Shown piece by piece: positions 1 to 9,622 of a stretch of 64,000 nt of DNA. The DNA comes from Ramlibacter sp. Leaf400. GTDB taxonomy: Bacteria; Pseudomonadota; Gammaproteobacteria; Burkholderiales; Burkholderiaceae_C. The stretch's first letter is position 1, and each line of letters begins with the position of its first letter. The DNA is taken from assembly GCF_001424545.1 (NCBI RefSeq), contig NZ_LMQL01000013.1:230338-294337 (forward strand), given 5' to 3'. The translations under genes were made by a program, and so were the position numbers. The notes below the pieces were generated by a model. The model did not search any database, was not told the DNA's origin, and worked only from the letters and a program-made list of their open reading frames with translations.

Positions 1-185
1 TCAACCTCTGACTCGCGGCAGCTGTCTGAGCGGAGCGGTGCGAAGCAGCGCGCAGCGAGTTCTGCCGCGCAGGCCGGGCCGCGGAATGCCCTGCGAGTTT
101 GCGAGTGAAGCGAGCCAACCGGCCCACCATGAGCCCGGGCCAGGCACCGCCTGCCGCGCGGGCGCCCGGCTCAAACACGCACACC
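1..185. other. Non-coding left edge of window
   Basis: No convincing gene is seen here. Reading frames through this stretch are rich in Arg, Ser and Ala with no recognisable domain, and look like chance open frames of GC-rich DNA. The sequence alternates short GCGAG/GAGCG motifs, a low-complexity composition often seen between genes in Comamonadaceae. The gene to the left lies outside the window. Confidence 0.4.
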
Positions 186-1007
186 TCACCGCCTCCCAAA
201 CGTCTGCGCCCAATAAATGCCCCCCTCACTCGCCGCATTCACAGCGAACGCCACCCCCATTTCCACAAACCTCGGCTCCATGATGTTGGCGCAATGCTCC
301 GGGCTGCGCAGCCACTCCTGCACCACCCGCTCGGGCGTGGTCTGGCCCATGGCCACGTTCTCGCCGATGCTGCGCCAGCGGTAGCCCGCGCGGCTGGCGC
401 GGTCGGCCGGCGAGCTGCCGTCGCGGCCCTCGTGTTCCAGGTAGCTGAAGCGCGCCATCGATTGCGCATGCACCGCGGCCGCCTGCGTGAGCTGGGCGTC
501 GAGCGCCAGCGGCCGGGCCGGTCCGAAGTCCTGGCCACCGCAGCGGCGCGGCTGACCGCGCGCCTGGTTCACCAGCGCGAGCACCTTGCCGGCCACGCCA
601 TTGGCCTGCGCGGCCGCTGGCGGATCGAAAGGCAGGGCCGCGATGATCCAGTACGAGTTGCCCGAGCGCTGCACGCCGACCTCGCGCAACGCCGGATCGC
701 CGAGCGCCTGGCATTGCGAAGGCACCAGCGCCTCTCCCACGGCCTGCGGCGAGCGGTAGCCGCGCATGCTCCACTGGAAACTGCGCTGCGCCCGGTAGCC
801 GCTGCCCTGCAGCGCCCGCTCCAGCGTCTCGCCCTGCGAGAGCCGGCGCGCCGCATCGTCCAGCCGCGCGTCGGGCTGCAGCGCGCCGCTGGCGCCGCAT
901 TGCTGCCGGGCACGCGCCAGGGCGGCCAGCACGTCGGCCTGCTGCGCGCACGCGGCGCAGGCCACGAGGCCCAGCGGCAGGCCGGCGAGAAGGGCTCGCA
1001 GGATCAT
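186..1007 (-). CDS. CAP-domain (SCP/PR1-like) secreted protein or lipoprotein
   Basis: 273 residues from an ATG that opens directly into a hydrophobic signal sequence; a longer frame upstream adds only unlike, charged sequence. The leader ends LVACAACAQ, which contains a lipobox-like L-V-A-C as well as a signal peptidase I-like Ala-x-Ala, so it could be lipidated or freely periplasmic. The C-terminal half (about residues 140-270) is a CAP/SCP domain: an HAQSMA helix, the HEGRDG segment, GENVAMG, and WLRSPEHCANIM followed by EMGVAFA. The N-terminal half resembles no family I recognise. CAP proteins of bacteria are extracytoplasmic and mostly of unknown role. It is divergent from the lipid gene pair to its right. 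Confidence 0.8.
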   Translation of the reverse strand: MILRALLAGLPLGLVACAACAQQADVLAALARARQQCGASGALQPDARLDDAARRLSQGETLERALQGSGYRAQRSFQWSMRGYRSPQAVGEALVPSQCQALGDPALREVGVQRSGNSYWIIAALPFDPPAAAQANGVAGKVLALVNQARGQPRRCGGQDFGPARPLALDAQLTQAAAVHAQSMARFSYLEHEGRDGSSPADRASRAGYRWRSIGENVAMGQTTPERVVQEWLRSPEHCANIMEPRFVEMGVAFAVNAASEGGIYWAQTFGRR

Positions 1008-1106
1008 CGGTCCAGCATAGCGACAGCGTCCTGCCGGCCCGTGTCGGCCGCCTGCGCATCCGCGTGCAGGCACTGTGGCTCAGCCGTGCCGCTTATCATC
1101 GGCCGC

Positions 1107-1718
1107 ATGCTTGCCAAGGCCGTGAGCCTGTTCCTGCTGGGCCTGGCGCGGCTGCTCACCGGGGCCCAGGCCCGCTGGCAGGGCTGCCCGCCCAAGGCCG
1201 AGCAGCGCATCTACTTCGCCAACCACCAGAGCCACGCCGACCTGGTGATGATCTGGGCGGCGCTGCCCCGGGAGCTGCGCAGCATCACCCGGCCGGTGGC
1301 CGCGCGCGACTACTGGACCCGCGGCCGCCTGCGCGAGTGGATCACCACCGCCGTCTTCAACGCCGTCTACGTGGACCGCGCGCGCACCGGCGACCAGGAC
1401 CCGCTGGAGCCGCTGGCGCAGGCCCTGGAGAACGGCGACTCCATCGTGCTGTTCCCCGAGGGCACGCGCGGCCACGCCGAGGAGCCGCAGCCGTTCAAGG
1501 CCGGCCTCTACAACCTGGCGCTGCGCTTCCCGCACGTGGTGCTGGTGCCGGCCTGGATCGCCAACGTGCAGCGCGTGATGCCCAAGGGCGAGGTGGTGCC
1601 GGTGCCGGTGCTGTGCTCGGTCACCTTCGGCGCGCCGGTCGCACTGCAGCCCGGCGAGGACCGCCATGCCTTCCTGGCCCGCGCCCGCGAAGCCGTGATC
1701 GGGCTGAGGGACTCGTGA
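1107..1718 (+). CDS. 1-acyl-sn-glycerol-3-phosphate acyltransferase (PlsC-like)
   Basis: 203 residues. It carries the acyltransferase catalytic motif HX4D (in NHQSHAD, about residue 35) and the substrate-binding FPEGTRG (about residue 125), so it belongs to the LPLAT/PlsC family that acylates lysophosphatidate to phosphatidate at the membrane. The ATG at 1107 is chosen because the open frame continues far upstream only through antisense of the CAP gene. Its stop codon overlaps the start of the next gene (GTGA), so the two are translationally coupled and act in sequence: acylation to phosphatidate, then activation to CDP-diacylglycerol. It is shorter than typical PlsC (about 240), with only a short N-terminal hydrophobic helix. 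Confidence 0.87.
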   Translation: MLAKAVSLFLLGLARLLTGAQARWQGCPPKAEQRIYFANHQSHADLVMIWAALPRELRSITRPVAARDYWTRGRLREWITTAVFNAVYVDRARTGDQDPLEPLAQALENGDSIVLFPEGTRGHAEEPQPFKAGLYNLALRFPHVVLVPAWIANVQRVMPKGEVVPVPVLCSVTFGAPVALQPGEDRHAFLARAREAVIGLRDS

Positions 1719-2707
1719 GGGACGCCTACCGCTTCCTGCGCGACCTGCCGCCCCCGCAGCAGGTGGGCGCGCTGTTCATCGGCGTCTTCGGCCTGCTGGT
1801 GCTGGTGAGCGTGACCGCCTTCCTCCTGAGCCTGCGCACGCCGCGCGACGGGCAGGACGAGGCCTGGCACGAGTCGCTGGCCGACTTCCGCAAGCTGCTC
1901 TCCACCTCCTGGCTGATGGTGGTGCTGTTCTGGGTCGGCTGGATCTCCGGCGACACCGGGGCCACGGTGCTGTTCGCGCTGATCGCCTTCTTCGCGCTGC
2001 GCGAGTTCATCACGCTGACGCCCACGCGACGCGGCGACCACCGCAGCCTGGTGCTGGCCTTCTTCGTGGTGCTGCCGGTGCAGTTCTGGCTTGCGGCGAC
2101 GAGGCGCTTCGACCTGTTCACCGTGTTCATCCCGGTCTACGTGTTCTTCGCCCTGCCGCTGGCCAGCGCGCTGGCGGGCGACACGCAGCGGTTCCTGGAG
2201 CGCAACGCCAAGCTGCAGTGGGGCATCCTGGTCTGCGTCTACGGCATGAGCCACGTGCCCGCGCTGTTGCTGCTGGAGTTCCGCGACTCCGAGGGCAAGG
2301 GCGCGTTCCTGGTCTTCTTCCTGGTGTTCGTGGTGCAGACCTGCATGGTGGTGCAGCACCTGCTCGCGCGGCGGCTGGCGCGGCCGGCCAGCGTCCCGGA
2401 GGTCAGCCGCAGCTTCAACTGGGTGAGCTGGGCCCTGGGCATGGCGGTGGGCAGCCTGCTGGGTGGGGTGCTGTCGTTCATCACGCCGTTCCGTCCGGGA
2501 CAGGCCGTGGCGATGGCTTTCATCGCCTGCGCCGCCGGCTCACTGGGTCACCTGGTGATGAAGGCGATCAAGCGCGATCGCGGCGTCCCCGCCTGGGGAC
2601 ACCGCGCATCGGTCACGGGAGCCAATGGCTTGCTGGACCGGGTGGACGCGCTGTGTTTCGGCGCGCCCCTCTTCTTCCACTCGGTCCGCTGGTACTTGGG
2701 GGTCTGA
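1715..2707 (+). CDS. Phosphatidate cytidylyltransferase (CDP-diglyceride synthase), CdsA/YnbB-like
   Basis: 330 residues starting at GTG 1715 inside the stop of the acyltransferase gene. At least seven hydrophobic segments indicate an integral membrane enzyme. The C-terminal family signature is present in modified form: KRDRGVPAWGHRASVTGANG followed by GLLDRVDAL, with the catalytic Asp-Arg-x-Asp retained. The family makes CDP-diacylglycerol from phosphatidate and CTP. Pairing with a PlsC-like gene is typical of the accessory (YnbB-type) form rather than the main housekeeping cdsA, which usually sits with uppS and dxr, so this may be a second copy. Confidence 0.85.
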   Translation: MRDAYRFLRDLPPPQQVGALFIGVFGLLVLVSVTAFLLSLRTPRDGQDEAWHESLADFRKLLSTSWLMVVLFWVGWISGDTGATVLFALIAFFALREFITLTPTRRGDHRSLVLAFFVVLPVQFWLAATRRFDLFTVFIPVYVFFALPLASALAGDTQRFLERNAKLQWGILVCVYGMSHVPALLLLEFRDSEGKGAFLVFFLVFVVQTCMVVQHLLARRLARPASVPEVSRSFNWVSWALGMAVGSLLGGVLSFITPFRPGQAVAMAFIACAAGSLGHLVMKAIKRDRGVPAWGHRASVTGANGLLDRVDALCFGAPLFFHSVRWYLGV

Positions 2708-2726
2708 AAGACCCCGCAAGCGGCGA

Positions 2727-3047
2727 TCAGCCGCCGGTGATCACCAGCTGGTTGTCGACCGACTTCACGCCATCGACCTTGCGGGCGGTGTCACCGGCCT
2801 TGCGCCACAGGGTCATGTTCTTCACTTCACCGCGCAGGCGCACGTTGCCCTGGGTGGTGTCGACGTTGATCTTCAGGGCGCTGAGCTCGGGGTCGCCGGC
2901 GTAGGCGGCCTTCAGCTTGGTGCCGATGGTGGCGTCGTCGACCGCCTGGCCCGCGGTGCGGGTGCCGGTGGACGTGTTGCCCGAGCCCATGGCGCCGCAA
3001 CCGGCCAGGCCGAAGGCGATCATGCAGGCGATGAGGATGTTCTTCAT
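2727..3047 (-). CDS. BON-domain lipoprotein
   Basis: 106 residues. The start at 3047 follows a good ribosome site (AAGGAG, about 7 bases upstream); the longer upstream frame is unlike a leader. Residues 1-18 form a lipoprotein signal ending LAGC, and the mature protein begins with a Gly/Ser/Thr-rich linker. The remainder is one BON domain (DDATIGTKLKAAY, INVDTTQGNVRLRGEV, VKSVDNQLVI). BON proteins are periplasmic or outer-membrane anchored and are linked to envelope stress and phospholipid binding (OsmY/DolP type). It is a single-domain member, convergent with the CDP-diglyceride synthase gene. Confidence 0.88.
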   Translation of the reverse strand: MKNILIACMIAFGLAGCGAMGSGNTSTGTRTAGQAVDDATIGTKLKAAYAGDPELSALKINVDTTQGNVRLRGEVKNMTLWRKAGDTARKVDGVKSVDNQLVITGG

Positions 3048-3219
3048 GAGGTTTCTCCTTTTGTTGGAACAGGCCGTACTTTGCAGCGCGGCGTGGATGG
3101 GTCCTGTAGGACTCCACCGCCAGCACGGCTGGCGGCCGCGCCACTGTACGCGCAAACTCGACCTTCGCCGTGGATGGGCAGGCCGAACCGCCGACCCCGG
3201 GGGTTAGACTCGGCAGGCC

Positions 3220-3768
3220 ATGCGCATCCTCGGCATCGACCCCGGCCTGCAGACCACCGGCTTCGGCGTGGTCGACGTGGCGGGCCATGCGCTGCAGTAC
3301 GTGGCCAGCGGCACCATCAGCACCACGCACCTGGCCCGCGGCGACCTGCCCGCGCGGCTGAAGGTGCTGTTCGACGGCATCACGCAGGTGCGCGAGCGCT
3401 ACAAGCCCGATTCGGCCGCAGTGGAAATCGTCTTCGTCAATGCCAACCCGCAGTCCACGCTGCTGCTCGGCCAGGCGCGCGGCGCCTGCGTGACGGCGCT
3501 CGTGTCGTGCGACCTGCCGGTCGGCGAGTACACGGCCGTGCAGATGAAGCAGGCCATCGCCGGCCACGGCAAGGCGGCCAAGGCCCAGGTGCAGGAGATG
3601 GTCAAGCGCCTCTTGAACCTGCCCGGCCTGCCGGGCGAGGATGCCGCCGATGCGCTGGGACTGGCGATCACGCATGCCCATGCGGGCCAGTCGATGGCGC
3701 GGCTGGCGGACGCCACCTCGACGGCGCGCCGCACCAGCGCCATGTACCGCGCCGGCCGCACCTACTGA
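3220..3768 (+). CDS. ruvC: Holliday junction endodeoxyribonuclease RuvC
   Basis: 182 residues, the normal family length (E. coli 173). It begins [16 protein letters not shown], carrying the first catalytic Asp at residue 7. [21 protein letters not shown] supplies the catalytic Glu and the DNA-binding loop, and the C-terminal [15 protein letters not shown] gives the last two acidic residues. RuvC resolves Holliday junctions with RuvAB in recombination repair. In many betaproteobacteria ruvC is next to ruvAB; here it stands alone with a convergent small membrane gene and lpxC to the right. Confidence 0.97.
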   Translation: MRILGIDPGLQTTGFGVVDVAGHALQYVASGTISTTHLARGDLPARLKVLFDGITQVRERYKPDSAAVEIVFVNANPQSTLLLGQARGACVTALVSCDLPVGEYTAVQMKQAIAGHGKAAKAQVQEMVKRLLNLPGLPGEDAADALGLAITHAHAGQSMARLADATSTARRTSAMYRAGRTY

Positions 3769-3781
3769 AGAAGCGAAACGC

Positions 3782-3961
3782 TCAGTCGATCAGGCGGTCG
3801 GCGATGAGCACGGCGAAGAAGCCCAGCGCCGCGATGATCGTCCACTTGAGCGTGGCCAGGCCCATGCGCTTGTAGCGCGGCTGGCCGGTGTAGGCGTACA
3901 GGGCGAACTGCACGGCCGCCGCCAGCAGGAGCAGCAGGACCGCAACGCGGACGAAGGCCAT
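3782..3961 (-). CDS. Small two-helix membrane protein
   Basis: 59 residues from ATG 3961, which lies 10 bases after the lpxC stop; a longer frame would overlap lpxC. There are two predicted membrane helices (about residues 4-22 and 36-55) separated by a short Gly-Gln-Pro-Arg-Tyr-Lys-Arg loop. I do not recognise a named family. Its position as the last gene after lpxC on the same strand suggests co-transcription with lpxC, but nothing in the sequence shows its function. Confidence 0.65.
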   Translation of the reverse strand: MAFVRVAVLLLLLAAAVQFALYAYTGQPRYKRMGLATLKWTIIAALGFFAVLIADRLID

Positions 3962-3971
3962 CGGGCGGCGA

Positions 3972-4895
3972 CTACCAGGCGCGGGCAAGCTGCCCGAAGC
4001 CGGCCGGCGCCTGCCGCTCGTCCTCGAACGTCACCACTTCCCAGGCGTCGCGCTGGGCCAGGAGGGCGCGCAGCAGCTTGTTGTTCATCGCGTGACCGGA
4101 GCGGAACGCGTTGTAGGCCGCCAGCATCGGCTTGCCCAGCAGGTACAGGTCGCCCATGGCGTCGAGGATCTTGTGCTTGACGAACTCGTCCTCGTAGCGC
4201 AGGCCCTCGGTGTTGAGGACGCGGTAGTCGTCCATCACGATGGCGTTGTCCATGCCACCGCCCAGGGCCAGGCCGTTGGCCCGCATCATCTCCACGTCCT
4301 TGGTGAAGCCGAACGTGCGGGCGCGGGCGATGTCGCGCTGGTAGTTGTCCTGGCCCAGGTCGAACACCACGCGCTGGCCGGTGGAATCGACCACCCGGTG
4401 GGAAAAGACGATCTCGAAGCTGAGCTTGTAGCCGTGGTAGGGCTCCAGTCGCGCCCACTTGAGCGCCTCGCCCTCGCCTTCGCGCACCTCGACCGGCTTG
4501 AGCACGCGGATGAAGCGCCGCGGCGCCTTCTGCACCTCGATGCCCGCGCTCTGCAGCAGGAACACGAACGAGGACGACGAGCCGTCCAGGATCGGCACTT
4601 CCTCGGCGGTGATGTCGATGTAGAGGTTGTCCAGGCCGAGGCCGGCGCAGGCCGACATCAGGTGTTCGACCGTGTGCACCTTCACCGCGCCGTTGGAGAC
4701 CGTGGAGGCCAGGCGCGTGTCGGTCACCGCTTCGGCGGACACCGGGATGTCCACCGGCTGGGGCAGGTCGACGCGGCGGAACACGATGCCGGTGTCCGGC
4801 CGTGCGGGCCGCAGGGTGAGTTCCACCCGCTGGCCGCCGTGCAGCCCCACGCCCACCGCGCGGGTGAGGGTCTTGAGCGTTCGCTGGGCCAGCAT
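3972..4895 (-). CDS. lpxC: UDP-3-O-acyl-N-acetylglucosamine deacetylase LpxC
   Basis: 307 residues (E. coli 305) from ATG 4895, beginning [21 protein letters not shown] as in other LpxC proteins; the extra upstream frame lacks family similarity. Zinc ligands are visible: His in HTVEHLMSA, and His and Asp in [10 protein letters not shown]. The C-terminal GHAMNNKLL helix is also present. LpxC performs the first committed step of lipid A synthesis in the cytosol. It closes the dcw cluster as in most gammaproteobacteria and betaproteobacteria. A hairpin separates it from ftsZ, so it probably also has its own promoter in the 87 bases upstream (an A/T-rich TTAAAA lies just before the start). Confidence 0.97.
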   Translation of the reverse strand: MLAQRTLKTLTRAVGVGLHGGQRVELTLRPARPDTGIVFRRVDLPQPVDIPVSAEAVTDTRLASTVSNGAVKVHTVEHLMSACAGLGLDNLYIDITAEEVPILDGSSSSFVFLLQSAGIEVQKAPRRFIRVLKPVEVREGEGEALKWARLEPYHGYKLSFEIVFSHRVVDSTGQRVVFDLGQDNYQRDIARARTFGFTKDVEMMRANGLALGGGMDNAIVMDDYRVLNTEGLRYEDEFVKHKILDAMGDLYLLGKPMLAAYNAFRSGHAMNNKLLRALLAQRDAWEVVTFEDERQAPAGFGQLARAW

Positions 4896-4982
4896 GGGAC
4901 CGATTTTAAGACCGCGTCCCTGTTGGGCCGTCCCGTGCGCGCCTATTCCCGCGATAGCCGCGGTCCGGCGCCAGGCCGATGA

Positions 4983-5006
4983 GAAAGGGCCCTTGCGGGC
5001 CCTTTC
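4983..5006 (-). terminator. Stem-loop after ftsZ
   Basis: Perfect 10-bp stem GAAAGGGCCC / GGGCCCTTTC with a four-base loop, lying 25 bases after the ftsZ stop and before lpxC. On the minus strand the descending arm ends TTTCTC, only a short T-rich tail, so it is likely an intrinsic terminator or attenuator of moderate strength that sets lpxC expression apart from ftsZ. Confidence 0.7.
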
Positions 5007-5030
5007 CTTGCTCGACGTGTCCAAGGGGGC

Positions 5031-6278
5031 TCAGTCCGCCTGCTTGCGCAGGAAGGCCGGGATCTCGAAGTCGTCCATCCCGCCGGAGCTCAGCGCGTCG
5101 ACCTTGGCCGCCGCCTGCGTGCGGTTGGTTCGCCACACGCTGGGCACCGTCAGGCCGCCGTAGTCCGGCTGCTGGGGCGCGGACACGCCCTGCATCTCGC
5201 GGGTGACGATGCCGGCCGAGCTGGCCACGGCCTGGTTGAGCGTCGGCACGTTGAACGGCACGTTGTCGGTGCCGGTGCGCAGCACCTGCAGCGGGGGCGC
5301 CGTGCGGCGCTGCTGGCCCTGGCGCGACAGGCCGGTGGCCACCACCGTGACGCGCACCTCGTCGCCGAGGTTGTCGTCGTAGGCCGTGCCGTAGATGACG
5401 TGGGCATCGGGCGAAGCGTAGGCGCGGATGGTGTTCATCGCCAGCTTGGACTCGGCCAGCTTCAGGCTGCCCTTGGCCGCGGTGATCAGCACCAGCACGC
5501 CCTTGGCCCCCGACAGGTCGATGCCGTCCAGCAGCGGGCAGGCCACGGCCTGCTCGGCGGCGATGCGCGCGCGGTCCGGGCCCTCGGCGACCGCCGTGCC
5601 CATCATGGCCTTGCCCGGCTCGCCCATCACGGTGCGCACGTCCTCGAAGTCCACATTGACGTGGCCGGGGACGTTGATGATCTCCGCGATGCCGCCCACG
5701 GCGTTCTTGAGCACGTCGTTGGCGTGCGCGAACGCCTCGTCCTGGGTGATGTCGTCGCCCAGCACCTCGAGCAGCTTCTCGTTGAGCACCACGATCAGCG
5801 AATCGACGTTGGCCTCCAGCTCCATCAGGCCCTGGTCGGCGTTGGTCATGCGACGGCCGCCCTCCCAGTCGAACGGCTTGGTCACCACGCCCACGGTGAG
5901 GATGCCCATCTCCTTGGCGATGCGCGCGATGACCGGCGCCGCGCCGGTGCCGGTGCCGCCGCCCATGCCGGCGGTGATGAACAGCATGTGCGCGCCGTCG
6001 ATCGCCTCGCGGATGCTCTCGGTCGCCGCCTCGGCCGCGTCACGCCCGCGATCGGGCTTGCCGCCGGCGCCCAGGCCGTTGTTGCCCAGCTGGATCGTCT
6101 TGTGCGCCGGGCTGCGCGCGAGGGCCTGCGCATCGGTGTTGGCGCAGATGAACTCCACGCCCTGCACCGAGCGGAAGATCATGTGCTCCACCGCGTTGCC
6201 ACCACCGCCACCCACGCCGATCACCTTGATCTGGGTGCCCAGGTGGAACTCTTCCACTTCGATCATTTCGATGCTCAT
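5031..6278 (-). CDS. ftsZ: Cell division protein FtsZ
   Basis: 415 residues, slightly longer than E. coli FtsZ (383), mainly in the variable C-terminal linker. GTP-binding elements are clear: IGVGGGGGNAV near residue 20 and the tubulin signature GGGTGTGAAPV near residue 110, followed by the T7 region with NVDFEDVRTVM. The extreme C terminus DDFEIPAFLRKQ is the conserved peptide that binds FtsA and ZipA. FtsZ polymerises into the cytokinetic ring. A strong ribosome site (AGAAGGAG) precedes the ATG. The 150-base gap to ftsA is the longest within the ftsQAZ segment and may hold an extra ftsZ promoter. Confidence 0.99.
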   Translation of the reverse strand: MSIEMIEVEEFHLGTQIKVIGVGGGGGNAVEHMIFRSVQGVEFICANTDAQALARSPAHKTIQLGNNGLGAGGKPDRGRDAAEAATESIREAIDGAHMLFITAGMGGGTGTGAAPVIARIAKEMGILTVGVVTKPFDWEGGRRMTNADQGLMELEANVDSLIVVLNEKLLEVLGDDITQDEAFAHANDVLKNAVGGIAEIINVPGHVNVDFEDVRTVMGEPGKAMMGTAVAEGPDRARIAAEQAVACPLLDGIDLSGAKGVLVLITAAKGSLKLAESKLAMNTIRAYASPDAHVIYGTAYDDNLGDEVRVTVVATGLSRQGQQRRTAPPLQVLRTGTDNVPFNVPTLNQAVASSAGIVTREMQGVSAPQQPDYGGLTVPSVWRTNRTQAAAKVDALSSGGMDDFEIPAFLRKQAD

Positions 6279-6428
6279 TTGGAACTCCTTCTATCTCTCT
6301 GCAGTTGCCACTTGCGAATATGTTTGGATTGAAGCTGAACGCTCACGAAGGCGGATCGGTGCACCGCCATCGCTCCTTTCTTCGCAGAGGGGGACTGCCC
6401 CGGGCGAGCCAGCGTTTCATGGGGTGCA

Positions 6429-7658
6429 TCAGAAGTTCCCCACGATGAAGTCCTTGAAGCGCGAGAAGGCCGTCTTCATCGAGCCGTTCTTCTGCGCCAC
6501 CTTCTGTCCGCGCACGCGCGCCAGGCGCGCTTCCTCGAGCAGGCCCATGACCGTGGCCGCGCGGGGCTGCGCCACCATGTCGGCCAGCGCACCGGTGTAC
6601 TGCGGCACGCCGCGGCGCACCGGCTTGAGGAAGATGTCCTCGCCCAGCTCCACCATGCCGGGCATCACCGCGCTGCCGCCGGTGATCACGATGCCGGAGG
6701 ACAGCACTTCCTCGTAGCCGGACTCGCGCACCACCTGCTGCACCAGCGAGAAGATCTCCTCGACCCGCGGCTCGATCACGCCGGCCAGCGCCTGGCGCGA
6801 CAGCATGCGCGGCCCGCGGTCGCCCAGCCCGGGCACCTCGACCTGCTGCTCGGGGTCGGCCAGCAGCTGCTTGGCGTAGCCGCTCTCGACCTTGATGTCC
6901 TCGGCGTCCTTGGTGGGCGTGCGCAGCGCCATCGCGATGTCGCTGGTGATCAGGTCGCCCGCGATCGGGATCACCGAGGTGTGGCGGATCGCCCCGCCGG
7001 TGAAGATGGCCACGTCGGTGGTGCCGGCGCCGATGTCCACCAGCGCCACGCCCAGCTCCTTCTCGTCCTGCGTCAGCACCGACTGGCTGGTGGCCAGCGG
7101 GTTGAGCAGCAGCTGCTCGACCTCCAGGCCGCAGCGGCGCACGCACTTGATGATGTTCTCGGCCGCGCTCTGGGCGCCGGTCACGATGTGGACCTTGGCC
7201 TCCAGCCGGATGCCGCTCATGCCGATCGGCTCGCGCACGTCCTGGCCGTCGATCACGAACTCCTGCGGCTCCACCAGCAGCAGCCGCTGGTCGGTGGAGA
7301 TGTTGATCGCGCGCGCCGTCTCGACCACGCGCGCCACGTCGGCCGGGGTCACCTCGCGGTCCTTCACCGCCACCATGCCGCTGGAGTTGATGCCGCGGAT
7401 GTGGCTGCCCGTGATGCCGGTGTAGACCCGGGTGATCTTGCAGTCGGCCATCAGCTCGGCTTCCTTGAGCGCCTGCTGGATGCTCTGCACCGTCGCGTCG
7501 ATGTTCACCACCACGCCGCGCTTGAGGCCGTTGGACGGGGCCACGCCCAGTCCCGCCAGCTTCAGCTCGCCGCCCGGCAGGACCTCGGCCACCACCGCCA
7601 TCACCTTGGCGGTGCCGATGTCCAGGCCGACGACGAGGTCCTTGTATTCCTTCGCCAT
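6429..7658 (-). CDS. ftsA: Cell division protein FtsA
   Basis: 409 residues, of actin/HSP70 fold. The phosphate loops are DIGTAKVMAVVAE (N-terminal) and VDIGAGTTDVAIF (middle), with the 1C domain between and GIVITGGSAVMPGM near residue 335. The last 15 residues form the amphipathic membrane-targeting helix (FSRFKDFIVGNF). FtsA tethers FtsZ filaments to the membrane and recruits later division proteins. It is 11 bases downstream of ftsQ in the same operon. Confidence 0.98.
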   Translation of the reverse strand: MAKEYKDLVVGLDIGTAKVMAVVAEVLPGGELKLAGLGVAPSNGLKRGVVVNIDATVQSIQQALKEAELMADCKITRVYTGITGSHIRGINSSGMVAVKDREVTPADVARVVETARAINISTDQRLLLVEPQEFVIDGQDVREPIGMSGIRLEAKVHIVTGAQSAAENIIKCVRRCGLEVEQLLLNPLATSQSVLTQDEKELGVALVDIGAGTTDVAIFTGGAIRHTSVIPIAGDLITSDIAMALRTPTKDAEDIKVESGYAKQLLADPEQQVEVPGLGDRGPRMLSRQALAGVIEPRVEEIFSLVQQVVRESGYEEVLSSGIVITGGSAVMPGMVELGEDIFLKPVRRGVPQYTGALADMVAQPRAATVMGLLEEARLARVRGQKVAQKNGSMKTAFSRFKDFIVGNF

Positions 7659-7669
7659 GTCTTTCCCTC

Positions 7670-8460
7670 TTACCCCTTCTTCGGCTCGGCCGTCACCGTG
7701 CCGACGCCCCTCAACCGGATCGCAAACCCGTCCCCGTAGCGCAGGTCGGCCGAGACCAGCGCCTCCGGCCGGCGGCCGTAGCGCGAGGACACCTGCGTCA
7801 GCGTCTGCACGAAGCGCTGCACCCGCGGCAGCACCTCGGCGATGTCGCCGCGTCCCAGCTCCACCGTGGCGCCGGTGTCCAGCGCCAGCTGCCAGCTGCC
7901 GCGCCCGGTCAGCTGCAGCTCCTCGGCCACCAGCTCCAGCGGCTCGAACATCGGCGCCAGCGCGCGGTACATCGCCAGCACCTGGGCCGCCTGGCCATCG
8001 GGCCCGGCCAGCCGCGGCAGGCCGTCGGCGTCCACTTCGCCGTCGTTGGCCTCGAACAGTTCGCCGTGGCTGTTGACCATGCGCGAGCCGCCCTCCTCGC
8101 CCCAGTACGCCACCGCCTGGTGCTCCTGCAGCACCACGCGCAGGCGGTTGGGGAATTCACGGCGCACGATCGCCCGGCGCACCCAGGGCACGCCCTCGAA
8201 GGCGCGGCGCGTGGCCGCCAGGTCCACCGTGAAGAAGTTGCCGGACAGCTGCGGTGCCACGTTGGCGCGCAGGGTGGCGGCGCTGGAGTGCGTGACGTCG
8301 CCCTGCACCGTGATCCCGCCAAGCGCGAACACCGGGTGCCGCAGCGCCCACCAGCACAGCGCGGCGAGCAGCAGCACCCCGAACGCCGCGAACAGCACCA
8401 GCGCGGTGCCGTTCATCAGGCGCACTTCCAGGGGCGGCGGCGTGCCGGCTTTCTTCTTCT

Positions 8461-8464
<4 letters not shown>
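7670..8464 (-). CDS. ftsQ: Cell division protein FtsQ
   Basis: 264 residues from the ATG that overlaps the ddlB stop (ATGA). It has a short basic cytoplasmic tail (MKKKKAG), one membrane helix (about residues 20-42), then a POTRA domain ([16 protein letters not shown] onward) and the FtsQ/DivIB beta domain ([21 protein letters not shown]). FtsQ is a bitopic scaffold linking FtsL/FtsB and FtsW/FtsI in the divisome. Length and topology are normal. Confidence 0.96.
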
Positions 8465-9474
<1,010 letters not shown>

Positions 9475-9508
9475 GCGGTCCTCGCCTTCATCCCCGCGAC
9501 GGGTTCAC

Positions 9509-9604
9509 AACAGAACACAGAGGCACAGAGGCACGGAGGGAAGAGGAGTGAACCATTCAGAAAACCCTGAATTTCTCTGTGCCTCTGTGCCTCTGTGTTC
9601 TGTT
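9509..9604. repeat. Long inverted repeat between murC and ddlB
   Basis: Two perfectly complementary 26-bp arms (9509-9534 and 9579-9604) enclose a 44-base loop; each arm contains two tandem copies of the 8-mer ACAGAGGC. The loop itself holds a small TTCAG/CTGAA stem. Composition is lower in GC than the neighbouring genes. It fills most of the 148 bases between murC and ddlB. In RNA it would form a very stable hairpin. There is no T tract, so it is a REP/MITE-like element rather than a standard terminator. Confidence 0.85.
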
Positions 9605-9622
9605 CACCGACGAAGCAGCCCG

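Noticed and set aside
99-1073. Open frames longer than the chosen genes around the CAP and acyltransferase genes
   Set aside because: They are extensions or antisense frames of the CAP gene; composition is Arg/Ala-rich with no domain similarity, as is usual for shadow frames in GC-rich DNA.
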